The translations under genes were made by a program, and so were the position numbers. A stretch of DNA of 24,206 bases from Alphaproteobacteria bacterium UBA1254 (GTDB taxonomy: Bacteria > Pseudomonadota > Alphaproteobacteria > RF32 > CAG-239), in NCBI GenBank assembly GCA_002308495.1, contig DBVW01000012.1, positions 1-24,206 on the forward strand. The letters run 5' to 3'. The stretch's first letter is position 1. Each line of letters opens with the position of its first letter. Below the pieces are notes generated by a model. It worked only from the letters and a program-made list of their open reading frames with translations, was not told the origin of the DNA and did not search any database. Shown one piece after another: positions 1-7,115 of the stretch.

Positions 1-291
1 CATATTGCACCGAATGCCGTTCAAACAGAAGGTTATCAAATTCATCGCGCCCTTTTGCTTTCAGACAATGCGTCTGTTGACGTTAAACCAGAACTTGAAA
101 TTTTTGCCGATGATGTTAAGTGTTCACACGGTGCGACCTCCGGTGATTTAAATCAAGACGAAATTTTTTATCTTCAATCTCGAGGTATCTCAGAAAATGA
201 GGCTCGTCAAATTTTAACAAAGGCCTTTTTGGATGAAGCTTTTGAGAGCATTGAAAATCAAAACATTAAAACATTTTTTGAAAACATATAA
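1..291 (+). CDS. sufD: SufD, Fe-S cluster assembly scaffold subunit (3' part)
   Basis: The frame is open from base 1 to a TAA at 289-291, giving the last 96 residues of a protein whose start lies upstream of the window. The end carries the SufD C-terminal pattern: LLLSDNA, PELEIFADDVKCSHGAT, then FYLQSRGI followed by an EA...L..AF helix. The VKCSHGAT segment separates SufD from its paralogue SufB. SufD forms the cytoplasmic SufBCD complex that builds Fe-S clusters, which fits the ferredoxin and Mrp encoded further along. An in-frame TTG at 55 is internal to the conserved domain and is not a start. The gene ends just before a hairpin, so sufD is the last gene of its transcript here. Identification is firm for the family; the N-terminal part cannot be judged. 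Confidence 0.93.
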   Translation, partial: HIAPNAVQTEGYQIHRALLLSDNASVDVKPELEIFADDVKCSHGATSGDLNQDEIFYLQSRGISENEARQILTKAFLDEAFESIENQNIKTFFENI

Positions 292-296
292 AAAAG

Positions 297-326
297 AAAA
301 ACCGCAAGTAGATGCTTGCGGTTTTT
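297..326. terminator. Bidirectional rho-independent terminator between sufD and the lipoprotein gene
   Basis: A perfect 12-bp inverted repeat (297-308 against 315-326) with a 6-nt loop has an ACCGCAAG core flanked by A and T runs, so it reads as stem plus U-tract on both strands. It lies 5 bp after the sufD stop and 13 bp after the end of the minus-strand lipoprotein gene, and so can serve both. Confidence 0.88.
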
Positions 327-339
327 CTCTTAAGACAAC

Positions 340-1446
340 TTATAGCTTCGGAGTGTACGTTACAAAGCCGTTAAGTCTTTTTTCGATGACAATACTGCCC
401 GGTTCAACATCAAGCCAGAAAGTATTTTCTTTCGCGTTTACCGATATAGGCTCTCCTTCTTCAAAATAGATGTTGACGAAAAAGTCTTCACTCCCTGCAC
501 CAGATCCACTGATCTTCCCGTTGACATAGCCCCCGAAAATCCCAGACGATCCTTTTAACTTACCCGTAATCTCAGAAAGATTTCCGTCATACTTAGTGAC
601 CTTTTGGATAACCCTCTCGATCTGATAATCAGGCAGCTTCGCCGGGATAATGGTAAATTTTTGATACTTGTCATACCTGACCCAAAATCCCATTTCGGCC
701 ACAACGACTTCCTGACCTTTTTGAGCTTTAAGCCACTCATAATACCACTTTCCCGATGAGCAGCTGGCAATCCGATTGCCAGAACGGTCTTTTAAGAAGA
801 AGAACTTTTCGCTGTCAGCATCCACCCAAATTTCCTGAGTGTTACTTAGGTAATAAATGATGAAGTCTTTCAACTGTTGGACACCAACAATTTGGGGCAA
901 ACCGACCGGTCGAACGGACATTCCTTCCCAAGAAACCTCTTGCCCGACAAATGCCATTTCCCAAAGGAAAGCAACTTCGTCATCTTTCAGCTTAAATGCC
1001 TTTTCATTCGTCGAGGAGTAAATTGTTATTTTCTTTCCTTTCTGAATTATTTGACATCCATCCTCTAAGATAAACTTTTTGACATTACCTTCGGTCGTCA
1101 TGTCTGCTATTTTTGTGGACGGGCGCTGAGGAACATAGATCCAGCCTTTTTTTGTGGCGACTACCTTGACGACATCGCCCTTTTTAGCTTCTTGCCACAG
1201 AAAAGCCAGGTCTTTACCCTTTGTCTGAAACTTCTTCTTTTCAAGGCGAAGGCAGACTTTTTCTCCCTTCCGGCTGACCTGATAGCCATTTTCCAAAGAG
1301 AATACCGTCTCTTTCTTGACTTCTTCAACATTGGAAATGGTCGTGGTTTCTGCCTTCGGCATTTCCATCTTGTTGCTCTTGCTGCAAGCCGAGCAAATCA
1401 CAGCAATAATCCCTATCGCCATGATCATTTTTTTTGTCTTACTCAT
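340..1446 (-). CDS. Putative lipoprotein of unknown function with repeated beta-rich units
   Basis: 368 residues. The N-terminus has a basic start, a hydrophobic stretch (about 7-18) and a lipobox-like CSAC with the lipidated Cys at 21; the -3 residue is Cys, so the box is not ideal. The body contains related units: about 47-106 and 124-184 share FxLExG, then a KG pair, FLW, an AxxG turn and V-rich strands. About 193-272 is a looser third copy (YEWLKAQKGQEVVV). The C-terminus (about 292-366) has a Gly/Ser-rich segment and a related FWLDVEPGSIVI element. Lysine is often AAG and CTG and CGG occur, unlike the AAA-dominated neighbours, and sampled lines are richer in GC; this hints at a different origin. 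It is a single-gene unit with its own promoter and shared terminator. I do not recognise the family; membrane attachment is an inference from the signal sequence. Confidence 0.8.
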   Translation of the reverse strand: MSKTKKMIMAIGIIAVICSACSKSNKMEMPKAETTTISNVEEVKKETVFSLENGYQVSRKGEKVCLRLEKKKFQTKGKDLAFLWQEAKKGDVVKVVATKKGWIYVPQRPSTKIADMTTEGNVKKFILEDGCQIIQKGKKITIYSSTNEKAFKLKDDEVAFLWEMAFVGQEVSWEGMSVRPVGLPQIVGVQQLKDFIIYYLSNTQEIWVDADSEKFFFLKDRSGNRIASCSSGKWYYEWLKAQKGQEVVVAEMGFWVRYDKYQKFTIIPAKLPDYQIERVIQKVTKYDGNLSEITGKLKGSSGIFGGYVNGKISGSGAGSEDFFVNIYFEEGEPISVNAKENTFWLDVEPGSIVIEKRLNGFVTYTPKL

Positions 1447-1488
1447 TTTATAAAGTTTAATAAATATTCATAATTTGTTCTTGCTCGT

Positions 1489-1517
1489 ACTATACCATTT
1501 TTTTGTCTTTCCGTCAA
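1489..1517 (-). promoter_or_regulatory. Sigma-70-type promoter of the lipoprotein gene
   Basis: On the minus strand TTGACG (1512-1517) is followed after 17 bp by TATAGT (1489-1494), with TGG directly upstream of the -10 as in extended -10 promoters. The start codon at 1446 lies about 35 nt below the expected transcription start. Confidence 0.7.
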
Positions 1518-1587
1518 CATTTTTTTTGGCAATTTTTTTAATTTCTTGCTTTGATTGTATAAACAATTCTTTTCTTGTTTTAGTGGT

Positions 1588-1615
1588 AAAAAAACAAGAG
1601 CTCAACTGTTTTTTT
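1588..1615. terminator. Weak A/T-rich hairpin downstream of lptB, possible terminator
   Basis: A run of seven A plus CA pairs with TG plus seven T around a short imperfect core containing GAGCTC. It is the only hairpin seen in the AT-rich gap (about 130 bp) between the lptB end and the lipoprotein promoter. The stem is nearly all A:T, so termination strength is doubtful. Confidence 0.3.
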
Positions 1616-1648
1616 ATTAAATTTACGGCAAAATCAATTATATAAAAT

Positions 1649-2392
1649 TTACATTGAAAAATCTTCGCCCAAGTAAACTTTTCTGACTTCTTTGCTCTTG
1701 ACAATTTCTTCGGGCGTTCCTTCCATTAATACGGAACCACCATGCAAAATATATGCACGATCAATAATATCAAGAGTTTCGCGGACATTATGATCCGTGA
1801 TTAAAACGCCCAATCCTCTGTTCTTTAATTGCGATACCAGTGAGCGGATTTCACCGACAGCAATCGGATCAATACCCGCCAAAGGTTCATCAAGCAGAAT
1901 AAAATCCGGATTACTGGCCAATGCCCTTGCAATTTCCAGACGCCGTCTTTCACCGCCGGATAATGAAACCGCCGGCGATTTACGCAGATGCGCGATTGAA
2001 AATTCCGAAAGCAATTCTTCTAACTTTGCTTCTCTTTTGCTTTCATCTTCTTCAACAATCTCTAATATAGCTTTAATATTGTCTTCAACGGAAAGCGAAC
2101 GAAAAATGGAAGCTTCTTGCGGCAAATAGCCGATTCCCATTCTGGCTCTGCGATACATCGGCATATTTGTAATATCTTCTCCATTGATATGAACATCACC
2201 GTAATCAGGCGTAATCAAACCGATCACACAATAAAAACACGTAGTCTTTCCGGCTCCGTTCGGTCCCAACAAACCGACGGCTTCTCCTCGATGAACATTC
2301 AAAGAAACATTTCTCAACACCGAGCGATTTTTATATTTTTTGCCGATATTGAAAATTTCCAAGACCGAATCTGATACATTACTTTTCTTCAT
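1649..2392 (-). CDS. lptB: LptB, ATPase of the lipopolysaccharide export ABC transporter
   Basis: 247 residues starting at the ATG at 2392, which has AAGGA about 8 nt upstream; a longer open frame to 2458 lacks homology and is not used. Motifs run in order: Walker A GPNGAGKTT, Q-loop region YLPQEASIF, ABC signature LSGGERRR, Walker B FILLDEPLAGIDP, and H-loop ITDHN. The length and the LSGGERRR / PLAGIDP wording match LptB rather than generic importers. LptB hydrolyses ATP in the cytoplasm to drive lipopolysaccharide extraction by LptFG into the LptC-LptA bridge. Its start overlaps the end of lptC/lptA by 14 bp, implying translational coupling. lptF and lptG are not in this window. Confidence 0.95.
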   Translation of the reverse strand: MKKSNVSDSVLEIFNIGKKYKNRSVLRNVSLNVHRGEAVGLLGPNGAGKTTCFYCVIGLITPDYGDVHINGEDITNMPMYRRARMGIGYLPQEASIFRSLSVEDNIKAILEIVEEDESKREAKLEELLSEFSIAHLRKSPAVSLSGGERRRLEIARALASNPDFILLDEPLAGIDPIAVGEIRSLVSQLKNRGLGVLITDHNVRETLDIIDRAYILHGGSVLMEGTPEEIVKSKEVRKVYLGEDFSM

Positions 2393-3449
2393 GTTTTTTC
2401 CTTTTAATACTTGATCCTCGAATGATACCCGATACTTTTTTATTTTTTTCGTCAGCAATCATTCTGCTGATTTTCGTTTCCGTATTTGTAACGGCCTTAT
2501 CGCCATATATGATATTATTATCTTTTTGAATTGAAACATTACCTTCCAATTCAATCTTATTTTCCTGCGGCAAATAAATTCCTTTATCACTTTGAGCCAC
2601 GCCATCTTCCGTTCGAATTTTGACATGGCCGAAACCCTCTACTTTTCTAAGCTCCATTTGTTTTTCGTTTTCAAACCACATCACAACTTTATCCGCATAT
2701 AACATACTTGAAGCTTGTTCTAAAACCACATTACCCTCTGCCTCTATTTTATTTAAGTCTTTATAATATCTTGCCTGTTTAAATGCCTTTAGAACACCGC
2801 CTTCATGTATAAGCTTTGATTTCCCGTTCAAATACAAGATCTCTTGGTTTTTATCATAAGAAAAACCGTCCGCCCATATTTTTCCCCAACTGCCATAAGC
2901 ATGAATCGGTTTTTGACCTTGTCCGTAGGCTTTATTAAAATCATATTCAGCTTCATTTGTTTCAAAAGTCGTTTGATTATCATACACTGCTTTCACATTT
3001 TGCTCCAAGCGAATGGTATTTTTCGCCTGATCAAAAAAACCCGTATTTGCGATAATATCAACAAATTTTTCTTCTGTTTTGAGCGGAATTTTGCCCTTAG
3101 GATTCTGTATCTTAATAACTTTAGACATACTGCTCGTTTCATCCATTGAATCGGCCGTAAACGAACTGATTTTTCCGTCAGCATCCGTCATAGAGAAAGA
3201 AGCATCTTCCGCATGCAGTTTTTCCAACTCTCCTTTTTGAGGCAATGTCAAATCTTCTTTTGAAACAACGTTCTCCTTCTTAAAATTCGGCAAAATGAGA
3301 ATTAATCCGATTAACAGAGCGGCAATTGACGGCATCACCAGTTTTGCAAAACGCAAAACGCGCGAACGTTTACTTTCCGTTCGGCGTTCTGCTGTTTTTA
3401 AAACCGCGTTACCATTAAAAAACGCATCTATCTTTTGAACATCAACCAA
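2379..3449 (-). CDS. lptC/lptA: LptC-LptA fusion protein of the lipopolysaccharide transport bridge
   Basis: 356 residues. A basic cytoplasmic tail (1-35) is followed by one membrane span (about 36-54) and an LptC-like periplasmic domain (about 75-215). From about 220 to 345 comes an OstA/LptA-like domain: IEAEGNVVLEQ, YADKVV, GFGHVKI, then LEGNVSIQ, IYGDKAV and ISRM. These align in order with E. coli LptA segments (VEGHVEI, ADKVV, LTGNAYL, GDKI). LptC alone is about 190-220 residues, so the length suits a fusion in which LptA has lost its signal peptide and is tethered to the inner membrane. No separate lptA lies between this gene and lptB, where it normally sits. The start is TTG at 3449, directly after an in-frame TAA that ends kdsD, with GGGG about 8 nt upstream. 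The LptC part is assigned mostly from position, topology and context; the LptA part from motifs. Confidence 0.85.
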   Translation of the reverse strand: MVDVQKIDAFFNGNAVLKTAERRTESKRSRVLRFAKLVMPSIAALLIGLILILPNFKKENVVSKEDLTLPQKGELEKLHAEDASFSMTDADGKISSFTADSMDETSSMSKVIKIQNPKGKIPLKTEEKFVDIIANTGFFDQAKNTIRLEQNVKAVYDNQTTFETNEAEYDFNKAYGQGQKPIHAYGSWGKIWADGFSYDKNQEILYLNGKSKLIHEGGVLKAFKQARYYKDLNKIEAEGNVVLEQASSMLYADKVVMWFENEKQMELRKVEGFGHVKIRTEDGVAQSDKGIYLPQENKIELEGNVSIQKDNNIIYGDKAVTNTETKISRMIADEKNKKVSGIIRGSSIKRKKHEEK

Positions 3450-4415
3450 TTAGTTAACCCCTGCCCTCAAGCAATCATGAATATGTATTAACCCAATCGG
3501 TTTTCCGTTTTCGACAACAAACAGATTTGTGATACCGCGACCTGTGTTGTTCATCACATAAACGGCCTCGCTTGCCAAAACATCCGGACGTATCGTCTTC
3601 GGATTTTTGGTCATAACCTTAGAAACTTTTTCTTCAATTAATTTCGGCGACATCCAGCGACGCAAATCACCATCCGTAATAATTCCTACCAGTTCGCCTT
3701 TTTTGTTGATGACACCGACACACCCAAGCATTTTTGCACTCATTGTCATTAATGCTTCCTGCATAATTGCATCTTCATCAATAATAGGCATTTCATCGCC
3801 CGTATGCATCAAATCGGAAACCTTGCATAAGATTGCGCCCAATTTTCCACCCGGATGGCGTTGTTTATAATCCGTTGCCGAAAAACCTTTGCGCTCCATT
3901 AAAGCAATTGCCAAAACATCTCCCAAAACCAATGTCGCCGTTGTTGATGATGTCGGCGCAAGACCTAAAGGACACGCCTCCCCGTCATTCGGCAGTTTTA
4001 ATAAATAGTCCCCTGCCTTTCCTAAGGTACTGTCCGGATTTTTCGTCATCGAAATCAATGGGATATGATATCTTTTGCAATACATTAAAATATCCGACAA
4101 TTCTTTTGATTCGCCACCGTTTGATATTGCTAAAACAATGTCATCAGAAGTCAGCATGCCTAAATCGCCGTGGCTTGCTTCTCCGGGGTGAACAAAAAAC
4201 GAAGGCGTTCCCGTTGAGGCGAGCGTTGCCGCAATTTTTCTGCCGATATGTCCCGATTTGCCCATTCCCGTTACAATAACGCGACCTTTGCTTCTTTCAA
4301 TAAGGTCTAATACTTTGCTTAAATTTTCATCTAATTCATTTTTCATCATTTCTAAAGCTTCAACCTCACGGTCAATTGCTTTTTTAGCCACGAGGATATC
4401 TTTATTTTCAGACAT
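3450..4415 (-). CDS. kdsD: Arabinose-5-phosphate isomerase KdsD/KpsF
   Basis: 321 residues with an N-terminal SIS sugar-isomerase domain (about 35-170; VIVTGMGKSGHIGRKIAAT, HPGEASHGDLGML, ISNGGESKEL, APTSSTTATL) and two C-terminal CBS domains (about 205-260 and 270-321; GIITDGDLRRW, GLIHIHDCLRAG). This is the complete architecture of KdsD, which converts ribulose 5-phosphate to arabinose 5-phosphate, the first step to Kdo of the lipopolysaccharide core. ATG at 4415 has GGAG about 10 nt upstream. Its TAA stop abuts the TTG start of lptC/lptA in the same frame. The linkage of Kdo precursor synthesis to lptC, lptA and lptB is standard in Proteobacteria and supports all the calls. Confidence 0.96.
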   Translation of the reverse strand: MSENKDILVAKKAIDREVEALEMMKNELDENLSKVLDLIERSKGRVIVTGMGKSGHIGRKIAATLASTGTPSFFVHPGEASHGDLGMLTSDDIVLAISNGGESKELSDILMYCKRYHIPLISMTKNPDSTLGKAGDYLLKLPNDGEACPLGLAPTSSTTATLVLGDVLAIALMERKGFSATDYKQRHPGGKLGAILCKVSDLMHTGDEMPIIDEDAIMQEALMTMSAKMLGCVGVINKKGELVGIITDGDLRRWMSPKLIEEKVSKVMTKNPKTIRPDVLASEAVYVMNNTGRGITNLFVVENGKPIGLIHIHDCLRAGVN

Positions 4416-4456
4416 TTTAATTAATCTCCATAGTTGTGATTTGAAATGTTCTTTTC

Positions 4457-4484
4457 ATTATAGCTTTATTTGCTTTGGGCGCAA
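4457..4484 (-). promoter_or_regulatory. Candidate internal promoter for kdsD-lptC/lptA-lptB
   Basis: On the minus strand TTGCGC (4479-4484) is followed after 16 bp by a perfect TATAAT (4457-4462). It overlaps the last codons of holC and would give a leader of about 35 nt before the kdsD ATG. The 50-bp gap between holC and kdsD, the largest in this gene run, fits a new transcription start. Confidence 0.5.
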
Positions 4485-4954
4485 TCTTTTTTTAGAGATT
4501 GTTCACTTTCTTCCCATTTTCCGCTTTCATTTTGTTGCCAGTAATGACACTCGGCTGTTTCGGATTTGAAAGCTTTCCACATCTTTCTTGCTTTTTTTAC
4601 CTCATCTTCATTGTTTCCGTCAAATACATACAAAATGCGATCAAATTCCGAGGTCATTGTCATATCAACATCTGCCCCATCCACCAAAAATAAAATTTTG
4701 GCGTTATTCGGAACATCATCATCTGACGATAAAAAAACAGGCTGCATTTCCGCAAAACCGTCTTTTTTGGTAGCGTGCGGAATAAAGCTTTCTTCATCAA
4801 ATGTCCACAGCATTGTGTTTAAAAAATCAACACGCAATTCATTTCCGATTTTAATTTTAATCGGCAAACCGGTCTCGTATGCTTTTAAAACGAGTTTTGG
4901 CAATGCTTCATCCAACGTGTTCTTTTGCAAATGATAAAAATCAGCCCGTTTCAT
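4466..4954 (-). CDS. holC: DNA polymerase III chi subunit
   Basis: 162 residues with the HolC pattern: FYHLQ at the start, LPKLVLKAYETG, then LNTMLWTFDEESFIPHA, QPVFLSS, PNNAKILFLVDGA, FDRILYVFDG, ARKMWKAFK and a YWQQNESGKW end. Chi links the clamp loader (through psi where present) to single-stranded DNA-binding protein. The length suits the alphaproteobacterial form; the last 15 residues or so are a charged tail. ATG at 4954 begins 2 nt after the degP stop, and its ribosome-binding site (GGGAAA) lies inside the degP end, so the two are probably co-translated. Confidence 0.92.
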   Translation of the reverse strand: MKRADFYHLQKNTLDEALPKLVLKAYETGLPIKIKIGNELRVDFLNTMLWTFDEESFIPHATKKDGFAEMQPVFLSSDDDVPNNAKILFLVDGADVDMTMTSEFDRILYVFDGNNEDEVKKARKMWKAFKSETAECHYWQQNESGKWEESEQSLKKDCAQSK

Positions 4955-4956
4955 TG

Positions 4957-6228
4957 TTATTTTCCCGTCGGCGTTAAATCAACGAAATAATACATTCCGT
5001 TGGCATCTTTTAAGCTGAGGCGCATGCTTTTTCCTTCAGAAATGCTTTCCGTAATATAAAACGGCAAATCTGTTGTTTGGGCTAAAGCATGATCATTAAT
5101 GCGCAAGAGTTCGTCCCCTGCCTGAATACCCTTTTCTTCCGCTTCACTTTGTTTTTCGACGCCTACAATTTTAAAATTATCCAGGTAAAGCCCTATCTGC
5201 TGATAAAAAACGCCTTCCGGTTTCCGTGCCTGCCGCACTTCCGGCTCGGGCATCTTTTGAAGCGGTTCCGCTTCTATTATTCTTTCAAGTTGTTCTCCGT
5301 TTTTTTCAACCGTTATTTGTAAAGGATTATCCGAATTCCACCAGACAATATCGTTTTGAAAAGCTTGTAACGTGATTATCGGCTTGTTGTTGTAAGCCAA
5401 AATTTTATCACCTGTTTCCAAATCATTTCTTTTGGCTAAATCGGAATCTGAAATTTCGGTAACGATCAAAAATTTTTTATCCTGATCAAAACTTTCTTTT
5501 AAGCCCACTCCTATCGATTTCCTTACGGCTTCTCCCGTTTGTTTCAAAGCTTGATATATCGGCTTAAGCTGGTTTGACGGAATGGCAAAACCGACACCCA
5601 AACTGTTTCCCTGTTTAGAAAAAATCAAAGTATTCAAACCGACGACTTCACCTTTTTGATTAAACATCGGACCTCCCGAATTTCCGGGATTAATCGGGGC
5701 ATCGGTCTGAATATAATCGTCAAATAAAGTCTCTTTAATATCTCTTGATTTTGCCGAAACAATACCAAGCGTTACCGTATTTGACAATCCGAAAGGATTT
5801 CCGATTGCAACAACCCAATCGCCGACTTTAAGCTCATCGGAATCCGCAAATTCGGCTATACTGATTTCTGTTTGCGGGTTTATTTTAATCAAAGCCACAT
5901 CCAAAATTTTATCTTCGCCTTTCATCTCAGCATCATACGTCTGTCCGCCAAAAGTCGTAACTTTGATCTTCTTTGCTTTTTCAATAACATGCCTGTTCGT
6001 TAAAATATAGCCTTCTTTGTCTGCAAAGAAACCCGATCCCAACGAAACATGCCCGTCATTCGAAAACACCAAGCTGTTTTCCACTTGAGGAGAATCTTCA
6101 TTTTCACGCATCTCAGTTGAAATATTGACAACGCTCGGCATAACTTTTTCAACCACCGGCGCAAAGCTCTCCAAAGCATTTGCTTTAAAACTCAGCAGCA
6201 CGAACAACAAAAATATTTTTCGAAACAT
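4957..6228 (-). CDS. degP: DegP/DegQ-type periplasmic serine protease with two PDZ domains
   Basis: 423 residues. A signal peptide (1-18, ending KANA) precedes the trypsin-like domain, whose triad is His80 (TNRH), Asp110 (ILDVALIKI) and Ser184 (GNSGGP). Two PDZ domains follow (about 235-315 and 335-420). Family members degrade or refold damaged envelope proteins in the periplasm. The loop between signal peptide and protease core is short, closer to DegQ than to E. coli DegP; the symbol is used in the general sense. It lies 9 bp after hflC with AGGA before its ATG and is followed at once by holC. The hflK-hflC-degP order is common in alphaproteobacteria and places the protease with the FtsH-modulating complex. 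Confidence 0.93.
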   Translation of the reverse strand: MFRKIFLLFVLLSFKANALESFAPVVEKVMPSVVNISTEMRENEDSPQVENSLVFSNDGHVSLGSGFFADKEGYILTNRHVIEKAKKIKVTTFGGQTYDAEMKGEDKILDVALIKINPQTEISIAEFADSDELKVGDWVVAIGNPFGLSNTVTLGIVSAKSRDIKETLFDDYIQTDAPINPGNSGGPMFNQKGEVVGLNTLIFSKQGNSLGVGFAIPSNQLKPIYQALKQTGEAVRKSIGVGLKESFDQDKKFLIVTEISDSDLAKRNDLETGDKILAYNNKPIITLQAFQNDIVWWNSDNPLQITVEKNGEQLERIIEAEPLQKMPEPEVRQARKPEGVFYQQIGLYLDNFKIVGVEKQSEAEEKGIQAGDELLRINDHALAQTTDLPFYITESISEGKSMRLSLKDANGMYYFVDLTPTGK

Positions 6229-6237
6229 TTAAAATTC

Positions 6238-7104
6238 CTATTTCATTTTGCTTTTAAAATATTTGAAAAAGTCCGAATCCGGAGAAAGGACAAGCCTGTT
6301 GTTATGATCTGCCATCGACTCGCGATAAGCTTCCATCGAACGGTAAAAAGCATAGAAATCAGGATCTTCACCGGCAGCTTTATTCCATATGGATGTCGCC
6401 GTTTTGTCTCCTTCACCCTTAATGATTTGAGCTTGTTTCTCTGCTTCGGCCACAATAATGGTGCTTTCTTTTTCCGCTGTTGCTCTGATTTGAAGCGCCG
6501 CTTGCTGTCCTTGTGCACGTGCTTCTTTTGCATCACGCTCACGCTCGGCTTTCATTCGATCATTAATCGCCTGAAGCACTTCAATCGGCAAATCCGCACG
6601 ACGAATGCGAACTTCGGCCACCTTCACCCCGATTTGAGCCGCATCGTTCTTAACCGCATTCGAAATATCCGCCATAATCTGAGAGCGTTTTTCCGAAAGA
6701 AGCTCTTGTAAGGTTATACGACCTAAAATATTTCTGACCGACGAATTAACGATTTCTTCTAATTTGCTTTGCGCCTGTAATTCCGTACGCACGGTCTGAT
6801 AAAAACGCAGCGGATCAATAATTTGATAACGCGTAAAACTGTCCACATCCAAACGTTTCTTGTCGCCCAACACAATTTCCTGAGCCGGCGGATCTAAGTT
6901 CAAAAGACGCGTATCATAATAAACAACGTTCTGAATAAACGGTACCTTCATTTTCAAACCCGGTTCTTTCACAACTCTGACAGGCTCGCCGAATTGAAGA
7001 ACGATCGCTTGTTCAACCTGATTAACCACATATAATGATCCCGAAAGCGCTACAACAAGCAACACAATCAATCCAAAAACAATATATCTGATTTGATTTT
7101 TCAT
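6238..7104 (-). CDS. hflC: HflC, SPFH-domain subunit of the HflKC complex
   Basis: 288 residues. One N-terminal membrane anchor (about 7-27) is followed by the SPFH/band 7 domain: QAIVLQFGEPVRVVKEPGL, VPFIQNVVYYDTRLL, then a helical stretch with ERDAKEARAQGQQAALQIRATAEKE split over about 190-225. The end, FYAFYRSMEAYRESM, is typical of HflC. With HflK it forms a large cage on the periplasmic face of the inner membrane that encloses the FtsH protease and modulates its access to membrane substrates. GGGAG precedes the ATG, 11 bp after the hflK stop. ftsH itself is not in the window. Confidence 0.95.
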   Translation of the reverse strand: MKNQIRYIVFGLIVLLVVALSGSLYVVNQVEQAIVLQFGEPVRVVKEPGLKMKVPFIQNVVYYDTRLLNLDPPAQEIVLGDKKRLDVDSFTRYQIIDPLRFYQTVRTELQAQSKLEEIVNSSVRNILGRITLQELLSEKRSQIMADISNAVKNDAAQIGVKVAEVRIRRADLPIEVLQAINDRMKAERERDAKEARAQGQQAALQIRATAEKESTIIVAEAEKQAQIIKGEGDKTATSIWNKAAGEDPDFYAFYRSMEAYRESMADHNNRLVLSPDSDFFKYFKSKMK

Positions 7105-7115
7105 TATTTTTCTCC

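Noticed and set aside
1468..1704. 78-residue minus-strand open frame between the lipoprotein gene and lptB
   Set aside because: Overlaps the lptB 3' end out of frame and otherwise covers A/T-rich promoter and hairpin sequence; low-complexity Lys/Phe content.
3833..4279. 148-residue open frame on the plus strand
   Set aside because: Lies wholly antisense to kdsD, which has full domain support; no ribosome-binding site or recognisable sequence.
6304..6711. 135-residue plus-strand open frame inside hflC
   Set aside because: Antisense shadow of a gene with clear SPFH-family sequence.
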